18,948 nt of DNA. Source: CBDUMN01 sp965368335 (GTDB lineage Bacteria; Pseudomonadota; Alphaproteobacteria; Rhodospirillales; JAPHRK01). The notes below the pieces were generated by a model. That model was given only the letters and a program-made list of their open reading frames with translations. It had not been told where the DNA came from and ran no database searches. The position numbers were made by a program, and so were the translations under genes. The stretch spans positions 1 to 18,948 of the forward strand of contig CBDUMN010000066.1 of the NCBI GenBank assembly GCA_965368335.1. The letters are read 5' to 3'. Below, one piece after another: positions 12,883-18,948 of this stretch. Each line of letters begins with the position of its first letter. The stretch's first letter is position 1.

Positions 12883-14150
12883 CGCTCGATCTCCTTGAAG
12901 AAAGGATCGAGGCTTTCAATTAAGCGCTCCAGCACCCCGGCTTCGGCATCGGCCACCTGTTGGGCCGCCGTCGCCATTCGCTCGGCGGTTTCCGGCTCGG
13001 CAATCAGTCTTCCAAGGGTTTCGGCCAGGGCGGCTGGGTTCTCGACCGTTTGGCTCCCCTGCGCTTCGGCTAAGCGCCCTGAAATATAGCTGAAGTTCTC
13101 CATGCCGGGGCCGTGGAGAATGGCGCAGCCGAGCTTGGCCGGTTCCAAAGGATTTTGGCCGCCCCGATGGGTCAGCGACTTACCCATGAAAACGATGGGG
13201 CTGAGGGTGAACCAAAGGCCCATCTCGCCCATGGTGTCGGTCAGGTAGATGTCAATTTCCGCCGTTAAAGGCTCGCCCTTGGAGCGTTGCGCGACCTTGA
13301 GCCCTTGGCTCCGCAGAAGGGCGGCGATGGCGTCGCCGCGTTCGGGGTGTCGGGGGGCGAGCAGGGTCAAAAGGCCTGAATGGTTTTCGGCTGCCATGCG
13401 GTGGGTTTCGCCGATCAGCGTTTCTTCGCCATCATGCGTGCTGGCCGCGACCCAACGGGGCCGTCCCGTCATGGCCTGCTCAAGGCGCAAAAGTTCTTCT
13501 GAGTTGGCGGGCAGCGGGTCGGCGGCGAATTTGAGGTTGCCGACGCAGGCGGTCTTTGGCGCGCCTAAGGCTTCCAGTCTCTCGCGGTCTTCCTCCGATT
13601 GTCCGAAACACACTGCGAAACGGCCGAGCAAATCGGCGATCATCCCTTTCGCTTTTTGCCACCCGGCAAACGAGTCGGGTGAAATTCGTCCATTGATTAG
13701 AAGGAGGGGAATTTTCCGTGATGCGGTTTCACAAATCAGATTGGGCCAGAACTCGGATTCGAACCACAGGGCGAGGTCGGGTCGCCAATGGTCGAGAAAG
13801 CGCCGCACGTAAGGAATGCGGTCGACCGGTACATACTGGTGGACCGCGCCTTGGGGAAGCCTTTCGGCCATCAAGCGCGCCGAGGTCAGCGTGCCGGTGG
13901 TGACCAGAACATGAGACTCGGGCCGCTGTTTCAGCAGGCGCTCGATCAGCGGCAGCATGGAAAGGGATTCGCCAACGCTGGCCCCGTGCATCCAGATCAA
14001 GGGGCCTTCGGGACGGGGCTGCTTGGCGATGCCCTGCCGTTCGTTAAACCGCTCTGGGTCTTCCTTGCCGCGCGCCATGCGGCGTTTGAGGTAGTAGGAG
14101 ATCGCCGGGGCGAGCAGGGTGGTCGCCGTGCGGTAGAGAGGCAGCATCAT
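12879..14150 (-). CDS. waaA: 3-deoxy-D-manno-octulosonic acid (Kdo) transferase
   Basis: A 423-residue GT30 glycosyltransferase that transfers Kdo from CMP-Kdo to lipid IVA at the inner membrane. The N-terminal membrane-associated helix (about 1-22) is followed by ERQG, IWMHGASVGES with the likely catalytic E61, LVTTGTLTSARLM and LWFESEFWPNLI. The C-terminal nucleotide-binding domain includes WVAASTHDGEE, LAPRHPERGDAI and FMGKSLTHRGGQNPLEPAKLG. Whether it is mono- or bifunctional cannot be told from sequence by eye. The ATG at 14150 (the second of two overlapping options, ATGATG) overlaps the upstream gene's stop by 4 nt, and its own stop overlaps lpxK by 4 nt. Confidence 0.97.
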   Translation of the reverse strand: MMLPLYRTATTLLAPAISYYLKRRMARGKEDPERFNERQGIAKQPRPEGPLIWMHGASVGESLSMLPLIERLLKQRPESHVLVTTGTLTSARLMAERLPQGAVHQYVPVDRIPYVRRFLDHWRPDLALWFESEFWPNLICETASRKIPLLLINGRISPDSFAGWQKAKGMIADLLGRFAVCFGQSEEDRERLEALGAPKTACVGNLKFAADPLPANSEELLRLEQAMTGRPRWVAASTHDGEETLIGETHRMAAENHSGLLTLLAPRHPERGDAIAALLRSQGLKVAQRSKGEPLTAEIDIYLTDTMGEMGLWFTLSPIVFMGKSLTHRGGQNPLEPAKLGCAILHGPGMENFSYISGRLAEAQGSQTVENPAALAETLGRLIAEPETAERMATAAQQVADAEAGVLERLIESLDPFFKEIER

Positions 14151-14872
14151 GACGCAGCCTCTTCCCGTTGTTCCACCGGGTCGGCGGGGGCGATGGCGTC
14201 TTGTTCGCAGAGCCGGTCGGCTTCATTGCAGATATCGATTAAAGCCTGTTCGACTTTAAGACGCGCGGCCTCCATTTCTTCTTTATCGGCTTTTTTCGGC
14301 ACTTCGAGGGGCTCACCCCAGACGATTACCCCTTTGGCGAAAAGCTTGGCGACGATGAAACGATCCCAGGAGCCGAGGACCTTGCGCTTGGTCACGCCGA
14401 AGGTCGCCGGAATGACCGGTACGCCCGACATGCGAGCGACGCTGACCACCCCGTCCGAAGCCCGCATCCGGGGGCCGCGGGGGCCGTCGGGGGTGATGCC
14501 GACATAGCCGCCGCCTTTCAGCGTCTTGAGCATGGCGCGCAAAGCCGATGCGCCGCCCTTGCTGGTCGAACCCGCGATGGTTTTGATGCCGAAATGGGAA
14601 ACCGTACGGGCGATGAGTTGCCCGTCGCGATGCTGTGAAATCAGCATGTGAATGGTTTTGCCGCCGGTCCAGCCGCGCGGCATCATTAAAAGCCGCCCAT
14701 GCCAGAAGGCGAGAATGAAGGGTTTGCCCTCTTTCCAGTAAGCCTCGGGAATATGGCCGCGCACGGTCTCCCAACGGCCGGTGGCGGCGACCAGGCGGAT
14801 ATATTGGGCGGTGATCCAGCAAGCGATGGCCTGTACGGCGTCGCTTTGAAGGATGCGCTTGGAAAGAGACAT
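14147..14872 (-). CDS. DUF374 / lysophospholipid acyltransferase family protein
   Basis: A 241-residue protein of the DUF374 family, related to LPLAT acyltransferases. Supporting motifs are FILAFWHGRLLMMP (about 52-65, carrying the likely catalytic His), STSKGGASALRAML, GGYVGITPDGPRGPRMRAS (about 121-139) and VVSVARMSGVPVIPATFG. The family is found in the LPS block of many alphaproteobacteria, and an acyl-transfer role in lipid A or outer-membrane lipid is presumed from this context. The C-terminal 30 residues are acidic and family-variable. It starts 15 bp after msbA and overlaps waaA by 4 nt, so it belongs to the LPS operon. Confidence 0.9.
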   Translation of the reverse strand: MSLSKRILQSDAVQAIACWITAQYIRLVAATGRWETVRGHIPEAYWKEGKPFILAFWHGRLLMMPRGWTGGKTIHMLISQHRDGQLIARTVSHFGIKTIAGSTSKGGASALRAMLKTLKGGGYVGITPDGPRGPRMRASDGVVSVARMSGVPVIPATFGVTKRKVLGSWDRFIVAKLFAKGVIVWGEPLEVPKKADKEEMEAARLKVEQALIDICNEADRLCEQDAIAPADPVEQREEAAS

Positions 14873-14887
14873 GCCGCCCGCCCGTTT

Positions 14888-16678
14888 CTAAGCCGAGGCC
14901 ATTTGGCCGAGGCGTTCCTCTTCGGCGAACTGGAGGGCGTAAAGATTGGCGTAAGCGCCTTTCTTGGTCAGCAGTTCGGCATGGGTTCCCTGCTCGAGGA
15001 TACGGCCATCATCAATCACATAAATAACGTCGGCATCGACCACGGTCGAAAGTCGGTGGGCGATGACCAGGGTGGTGCGGTTTTCCATCAGCTTATTGAG
15101 CGCCGCTTGCACCTTGCGCTCCGATTCCGTATCGAGCGCCGAGGTGGCCTCGTCGAGCAGCAGAATGGGCGCGTTTTTGAGCATGGCGCGGGCGATGGCG
15201 AGGCGTTGGCGTTGACCGCCTGAGAGTTTGACGCCCTGCTCGCCGACCACCGTTTCGTAGCCCTGGGGCAACTCAGTGATAAAGTCGTGAGCGGCGGCGT
15301 TTTTCGCAGCTTCGATGATTTCTTCTTCCGAAGCGTCCTTCCGCCCATAGGCGATATTGGCCCGCACCGTGTCGTCGAACAGGGTGATTTCCTGACTGAC
15401 CAGGGCCAGATTTTGGCGCAGGGACGCCATGGTTACTTTGGAAATATCCTGACCGTCGATGGCGATGGTCCCGGCGTCCAAATCGTAAAACCGCGGAATC
15501 AAATTGAGGATCGTCGATTTGCCTGCGCCCGATGGGCCAACCAGGGCGACGGTCTTGCCCGCGTCGACTGTCAGCGAAATATCGGTGAGCGCCGATTTAT
15601 CGGCTTCATCATAGGCGAAGCTGACGTTCTTCGCTTCGATCATCCCGCCGTTGATTTCCAAATCCGTTGCCTCCGGGGCATCGACAATTGTCGGCTCCGT
15701 ATCGAGGACCCGGAATAACCGATCTGCGCCCGCCAACCCTTCCTGGAGATTGGTGTTGAGATTGGCGAGGCGTTTGGCCGGTTCGTAGGCCATCAAGGCC
15801 GCCGCGATAAAGGCGAAGAACTGGCCTTGGGTCGTGCCGCCTTCAATCACCCGGTAGCCGCCGTAAACAATGACCAAAGTGATTGCCGCTCCGGCCAGAG
15901 TTTCCATGATCGGCGAGGACAGCGCTCGGGTGCGGCTGGCCTTGATGATCAGGTTGTAGATATCGTTGGCGAGCCCGGTTACACGCTTCTTTTCATATTC
16001 GGCCATGCCATAGGCTTTAACGTGGCGAATGCCGTGGAACGTTTGTTCCAAAATGGTCATGAAGGTGCCAACCTGAACCTGGGTGTTGGCGCTGACCTTG
16101 CGCATGCGTTTGCCCAACCGCGCAATAGGGATCACGGCGGCGGGCAGCACCAGAAAAGCGATCAACGCCAAGCGCCATTCTTTCTCGAACATCACGCCGA
16201 TTAGGAAAATCAGCGACAGGCTGTCTTTGCCGAAACTGGTCAGCGCATTGGAGACCGCCATACGCATGGAGTTGATGTCGTTGGTGAAGCGCGAGATCAG
16301 TCGCCCGGTCGAGTTGGCATGGAAAAAGGCGATGTCCATGCGCATCAGATGGGCATAGAGGCGGATTTGCATGTCGGTGAGAATGCGTTGTCCGACGATG
16401 CTCATCAGCACGGCCTGGCCGTAGTTGGCCGCCCCTTTCACCGCGAAGGTCGCGAGAACCGCCAAGCCGATCGGCCAAAGCATGCCCTCATTTTTTTCAG
16501 CGAAGATTTTGTCGATGACCGGTTCGAGCAGCCAAGCGCTGGCTGCCGTGGCGGCGGCGACCAAACCCATACAAGCCACCGCTAAAAGCACAGTGCCTTT
16601 GTGCTCTCGGATGCTCTCACGGTAGAGGCGTCCAAAAAGCTCCTTTGTCGAGCGATGCTGTTGGGTCTGTTCGTCCAA
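14888..16678 (-). CDS. msbA: Lipid A export ABC transporter, ATP-binding/permease protein
   Basis: A 596-residue half-transporter that as a homodimer flips core-lipid A across the inner membrane using ATP. The transmembrane domain (about 28-310) has six predicted helices, starting with TVLLAVACMGLVAAATAASAW in pieces. The nucleotide-binding domain (about 345-585) has Walker A GPSGAGKST (381-389), Q-loop Q429, signature LSGGQ (485-489), Walker B ILLLDE (505-510) and switch H541, all intact. The best start is TTG at 16678: no in-frame ATG or GTG lies before the first membrane helix or close upstream. It heads the LPS operon and is divergent from the kinase-like gene. Other exporters share this architecture; the LPS neighbours support MsbA. 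Confidence 0.93.
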   Translation of the reverse strand: MDEQTQQHRSTKELFGRLYRESIREHKGTVLLAVACMGLVAAATAASAWLLEPVIDKIFAEKNEGMLWPIGLAVLATFAVKGAANYGQAVLMSIVGQRILTDMQIRLYAHLMRMDIAFFHANSTGRLISRFTNDINSMRMAVSNALTSFGKDSLSLIFLIGVMFEKEWRLALIAFLVLPAAVIPIARLGKRMRKVSANTQVQVGTFMTILEQTFHGIRHVKAYGMAEYEKKRVTGLANDIYNLIIKASRTRALSSPIMETLAGAAITLVIVYGGYRVIEGGTTQGQFFAFIAAALMAYEPAKRLANLNTNLQEGLAGADRLFRVLDTEPTIVDAPEATDLEINGGMIEAKNVSFAYDEADKSALTDISLTVDAGKTVALVGPSGAGKSTILNLIPRFYDLDAGTIAIDGQDISKVTMASLRQNLALVSQEITLFDDTVRANIAYGRKDASEEEIIEAAKNAAAHDFITELPQGYETVVGEQGVKLSGGQRQRLAIARAMLKNAPILLLDEATSALDTESERKVQAALNKLMENRTTLVIAHRLSTVVDADVIYVIDDGRILEQGTHAELLTKKGAYANLYALQFAEEERLGQMASA

Positions 16679-16728
16679 GCCTTTAACCCCAAAAACGGCG
16701 ATGCGAGCCTACCATAAGGATCAACACG

Positions 16729-16734
16729 TTGACA
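16729..16734 (+). promoter_or_regulatory. Consensus -35 element in the msbA/kinase divergent gap
   Basis: TTGACA is a perfect -35 hexamer. The best -10 at 18 nt is TATGCC (16753-16758, 3/6), which overlaps the ATG at 16754. If this promoter is used, the kinase-like protein must start downstream, at the in-frame GTG at 16796. An imperfect 5-2-5 inverted repeat, TCAACACGTTGA (16721-16732), overlaps the element and could be an operator. Confidence 0.3.
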
Positions 16735-16753
16735 GGCACTTAAGAGCCGGTTT

Positions 16754-17596
16754 ATGCCCCTTATACCGAGGCATTTTCAAGGCAATCTTATCCCCGTGAC
16801 CGATTTCGTATTTCCATCGCCGCCTGACGACCTGACCGCTCTTGTCGAAGCGGGAATTCCGAAAGCTCGCCACAGGGCCTTCGCCGTCGAGTGGAAGGGG
16901 CGGAAAGTCTGGGTTAAAGTGACGACCCCCTACAATTTTTATATGTGGCATCGGGTCCAAGTTGTCGTTGCGACCTTACTCGGCAACGCCATGCTCAAAC
17001 CGACGGTCAGTATCGGCGGCGCGGAAGGGCTCCGCTTCGAAGCCCGCCGTCTTTGTGCGCTGAAAGAAAATGGAATTGCCGTCCCTGAGGTTGTCGCCCT
17101 GACGGAAGCATGGCTGGCGACCGACCATATTGGAACGCCCCTGCAGGACGTGCTCGATGGCGAGCCGGACGAGCGGACCCGCCAGATTATGCTGGTTCGC
17201 GGCGCTCTGGCTCTGGCCGATTTGCACCAAAAAGGAGAATGGCACGGCAGCGCCCAGGTGCGCGATTTGATCGTCCTGGAAGATGGCGGCATCGGTTTTA
17301 TCGATTTTGAGGAAGATTTATTGGCCGAAATGTCCATGGCCGAAGCCCAGGCGCGCGACGTGCTGCTGATGCTTATGTCGGCGGCCCGCTACGCCAAGGA
17401 TGACGCTGATCCGTTGCCCGCTATGTTGGCGGCTTATAAGGAAGCTGCGCCGGAAACCGTCTGGCCGCCACTTGGAAGAGTGACCGGATTGCTGAACGGG
17501 CTTGCCTCTTTGCTGCGCCCCTTCAACAAGCGCCTTGGCCGCGACGCCAAACAGGCTTTGCGCGCTGTCGATGCCTTGAAAGGCGCTACCGACTAA
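16754..17596 (+). CDS. Protein-kinase-fold protein, LPS/BUD32-like kinase family
   Basis: A 280-residue soluble protein with the order of landmarks of a protein-kinase-like fold: VWVKV with K55 (ATP lysine), RFEARRL with E96 (helix C), LHQKGEWHGSAQVRDLIV (157-174, catalytic loop) and GFIDFEED with D184 (DFG position). The loop reads HGS...RD where lipid and small-molecule kinases have HGD...GN, so the catalytic Asp is replaced by Ser and the Asn by Asp. I recall a related proteobacterial group with HGxxxxRD and IGFIDFEED, so this may be a family trait. Divergence from msbA suggests phosphorylation of LPS core or another envelope lipid, which is inference. Start is ATG 16754 or GTG 16796. Its end overlaps the glycosyltransferase gene by 11 nt, tail to tail. 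Confidence 0.8.
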   Translation: MPLIPRHFQGNLIPVTDFVFPSPPDDLTALVEAGIPKARHRAFAVEWKGRKVWVKVTTPYNFYMWHRVQVVVATLLGNAMLKPTVSIGGAEGLRFEARRLCALKENGIAVPEVVALTEAWLATDHIGTPLQDVLDGEPDERTRQIMLVRGALALADLHQKGEWHGSAQVRDLIVLEDGGIGFIDFEEDLLAEMSMAEAQARDVLLMLMSAARYAKDDADPLPAMLAAYKEAAPETVWPPLGRVTGLLNGLASLLRPFNKRLGRDAKQALRAVDALKGATD

Positions 17597-18584
17597 TCGG
17601 CTCCAGATTGCCGATGAATTGTTTGGCGCAGTTTTCCCAGGAGAATTGAAGCGCGTAATCGCGGCAGAAGCCGTGAGGAATATCGAGCGCCTTTTTCGCC
17701 GCCAGGGCTAAATCGTCGTCCAGAACGCCTGCGCCGCTATCGCCGATCACATCGAGCGGACCAGCGACCGGGTAAGCGGCGACCGGTACGCCCGAGGCCA
17801 GGGCTTCCAAAAGAACCAGGCCGAAAGTATCGGTTCGGCTGGGGAAAACGAAAACGTCGGCCATCGCGTAGAGATCGGCCAGTTCTTGCCCCTTTTTCGC
17901 GCCGGTGAACCGCACATCGGGATAGCGGCGTTTTAAGGAGGTGAGCTGAGGGCCGTCGCCAACGACGGTTTTGGTTCCGTCGAACGGCATGGAGAGAAAG
18001 GCCTCAATGTTTTTTTCAACGGCCACCCGACCGACGTAGAGGGCGCAGGGTCCGTTCTTCGTTTTTTTTGTCTTCATCGGCTTAAACAGCTCGGTATCCA
18101 CCCCCCGCGACCAACGGGCCGTTTCGCCGAAGCGCCAACGGGAGAGAACCGCATCGACGGTGGGCGTCGCCGTCATGATGCGCTTTGAAGGTTTGTGAAA
18201 CCACCGCAGGAAGGCGTAGCTCCAGGGCAGGGGAACCCGCCAGCGGGCGTGAACGTATTCGGGAAACCGGGTGTGATAGGCGGTGGTGAAAGGCAGCTTG
18301 TTTCGAATGCAGTAGCGGCGAGCGGCTAATCCCAGGGGGCCTTCGGTTGAAATGTGAAGGGCGTCGGGGGCGTTTTGTTCGATGAGTTTTTTTAGGGAGC
18401 TCGATGAGGTCAGGCTGAGTTTGATTTCCGGATAGCTCGGGCAGGGGAAGCCGTTGAAGTTTTCCGGCGTGATGTATGAGACCTCATGCCCCAGCTTGGT
18501 CAATTCCCCACCGAGGGTATGGAGGGTGCGAACGACGCCGTTGACCTGAGGAAACCAGGCGTCGGTCACGATCAGGATGCGCAT
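17586..18584 (-). CDS. GT4-family glycosyltransferase
   Basis: A 332-residue retaining glycosyltransferase with GT-B fold, resembling mannosyl/sulfoquinovosyl-type enzymes. The N-terminal acceptor domain begins MRILIVTDAWFPQVNGVVRT, with the glycine-rich loop typical of this group, and includes HISTEGPLGLAARRY (77-91) and TAYHTRFPEYV (101-111). After a Lys-rich linker (171-178) the donor domain has LYVGRVAVEKN (182-192), VVGDGPQ and FPSRTDTFGLVLLEALASG, where the EX7E motif appears as D252...E260. No signal peptide or membrane segment is evident, so it acts at the cytoplasmic face. The acceptor is unknown; a glycolipid is likely from context. Its ATG at 18584 overlaps the end of the phosphoesterase gene by 13 nt. 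Confidence 0.92.
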   Translation of the reverse strand: MRILIVTDAWFPQVNGVVRTLHTLGGELTKLGHEVSYITPENFNGFPCPSYPEIKLSLTSSSSLKKLIEQNAPDALHISTEGPLGLAARRYCIRNKLPFTTAYHTRFPEYVHARWRVPLPWSYAFLRWFHKPSKRIMTATPTVDAVLSRWRFGETARWSRGVDTELFKPMKTKKTKNGPCALYVGRVAVEKNIEAFLSMPFDGTKTVVGDGPQLTSLKRRYPDVRFTGAKKGQELADLYAMADVFVFPSRTDTFGLVLLEALASGVPVAAYPVAGPLDVIGDSGAGVLDDDLALAAKKALDIPHGFCRDYALQFSWENCAKQFIGNLEPISR

Positions 18585-18948
18585 TCTTCCGCCACATGTG
18601 GAGTGATCAGGGAGTGGATTTTTATCTCTTCGGCCCAGTGGACGATTTCAAAACGCCCGTCGAAATGTTCGACCAGGGCTGTACAGCTTTCCACCCAGTC
18701 GCCGTCGTTGCAGTAGGTGATGCCGTTGATGTCGCGGATTTCGGCATGATGGATATGGCCGCAGATAACGCCATCCAAGCCGCGCCGCCGGGTTTCTTCG
18801 GCGACGGTTTCGTTGAACAGGCTGATGTATTCGACGGCGTTCTTGACCTTGTGCTTGATATAGGCCGAAAGCGACCAGTACTGAAAGCCCATCTTGCGGC
18901 GCAACACGTTGAACCAGGTATTGAGCGCCAGGGCGACCGAGTAGGCCC
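18572..18948 (-). CDS. Calcineurin-like metallophosphoesterase, UDP-2,3-diacylglucosamine hydrolase type (truncated by window edge)
   Basis: The C-terminal part of a metallophosphoesterase. The frame stays open to the right edge (AYSVALALNTWFNV before the GTG at 18907), so the true start lies outside the window and that GTG is not it. The visible GVICGHIHHAEIRD holds the last metal-binding motif (GHxH), and ITYCNDGDWVESCTALVEH is characteristic of an LpxH-related group often labelled UDP-2,3-diacylglucosamine diphosphatase. The first metal motifs (DxH, GDxxD, GNHE) must lie beyond the edge. Its 13-nt overlap with the glycosyltransferase gene suggests a common job, perhaps trimming and glycosylating an envelope lipid. 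Whether it is the lipid A pathway enzyme is uncertain, since many alphaproteobacteria use LpxI for that step. Confidence 0.85.
   Translation of the reverse strand, partial: AYSVALALNTWFNVLRRKMGFQYWSLSAYIKHKVKNAVEYISLFNETVAEETRRRGLDGVICGHIHHAEIRDINGITYCNDGDWVESCTALVEHFDGRFEIVHWAEEIKIHSLITPHVAEECAS

Noticed and set aside
18062..18069. Run of eight A on the coding strand of the glycosyltransferase (interdomain linker)
   Set aside because: Could slip, but runs of seven occur elsewhere in the same gene, in msbA and in the HD-GYP gene, so it is not exceptional evidence for phase variation.

Overview
The window reads as ordinary chromosomal DNA of an alphaproteobacterium, most likely a Rhodospirillales-type organism. 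This is inferred from a DUF1127 domain, a DUF1244 protein, a heptose-poor-style LPS block (msbA, DUF374 acyltransferase, waaA, lpxK, LpxL-like) and an xseA-M23 peptidase pair. The DNA is moderately GC-rich by eye. It is densely packed: no gap between genes exceeds about 180 bp (1691-1868, 10842-10988 and 2454-2583 are the longest). I saw no tRNA, rRNA, CRISPR array, insertion sequence, prophage gene or attachment site.

Left part (1-4736). A left-truncated endonuclease/exonuclease/phosphatase-fold gene runs tail to tail into a receiver-HD-GYP protein, a predicted c-di-GMP phosphodiesterase whose receiver domain is degenerate. Next come a DUF924 protein and, divergently, a TetR-family repressor. 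The repressor's promoter carries a perfect 14-bp palindrome. A near-identical copy of that 20-bp site (19/20, same orientation) lies inside the first codons of the next gene, which encodes an unusual fusion of a DUF1127 segment to a GNAT acetyltransferase. A DUF1244 protein and a small two-helix membrane protein follow.

Middle part (4686-10841). purD and a 2-keto-4-pentenoate hydratase-like gene form a tight minus-strand pair. Divergent from purD, xseA overlaps a secreted M23 (LytM) peptidase gene by 4 nt. On the minus strand, a PAS-PAS-GGDEF diguanylate cyclase is coupled by a TAATG overlap to a GNAT acetyltransferase. The window therefore holds both a predicted maker and a predicted breaker of c-di-GMP.

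Right part (10989-18948). Five minus-strand genes form an LPS operon transcribed in the order msbA, DUF374 acyltransferase, waaA, lpxK, lpxL-like, with the last four overlapping by 4, 4 and 8 nt. Together they make Kdo-lipid A and flip it across the inner membrane. Divergent from msbA is a protein-kinase-fold gene with a non-canonical catalytic loop. It converges on an overlapping pair of a GT4 glycosyltransferase and a right-truncated calcineurin-type phosphoesterase, so a glycolipid/LPS theme continues to the window edge.

I found no clear novel multi-gene system. The observations most worth following up are the duplicated TetR operator with its DUF1127-GNAT target, the terminator-like hairpin facing the wrong way upstream of the HD-GYP gene, and the atypical kinase next to msbA.
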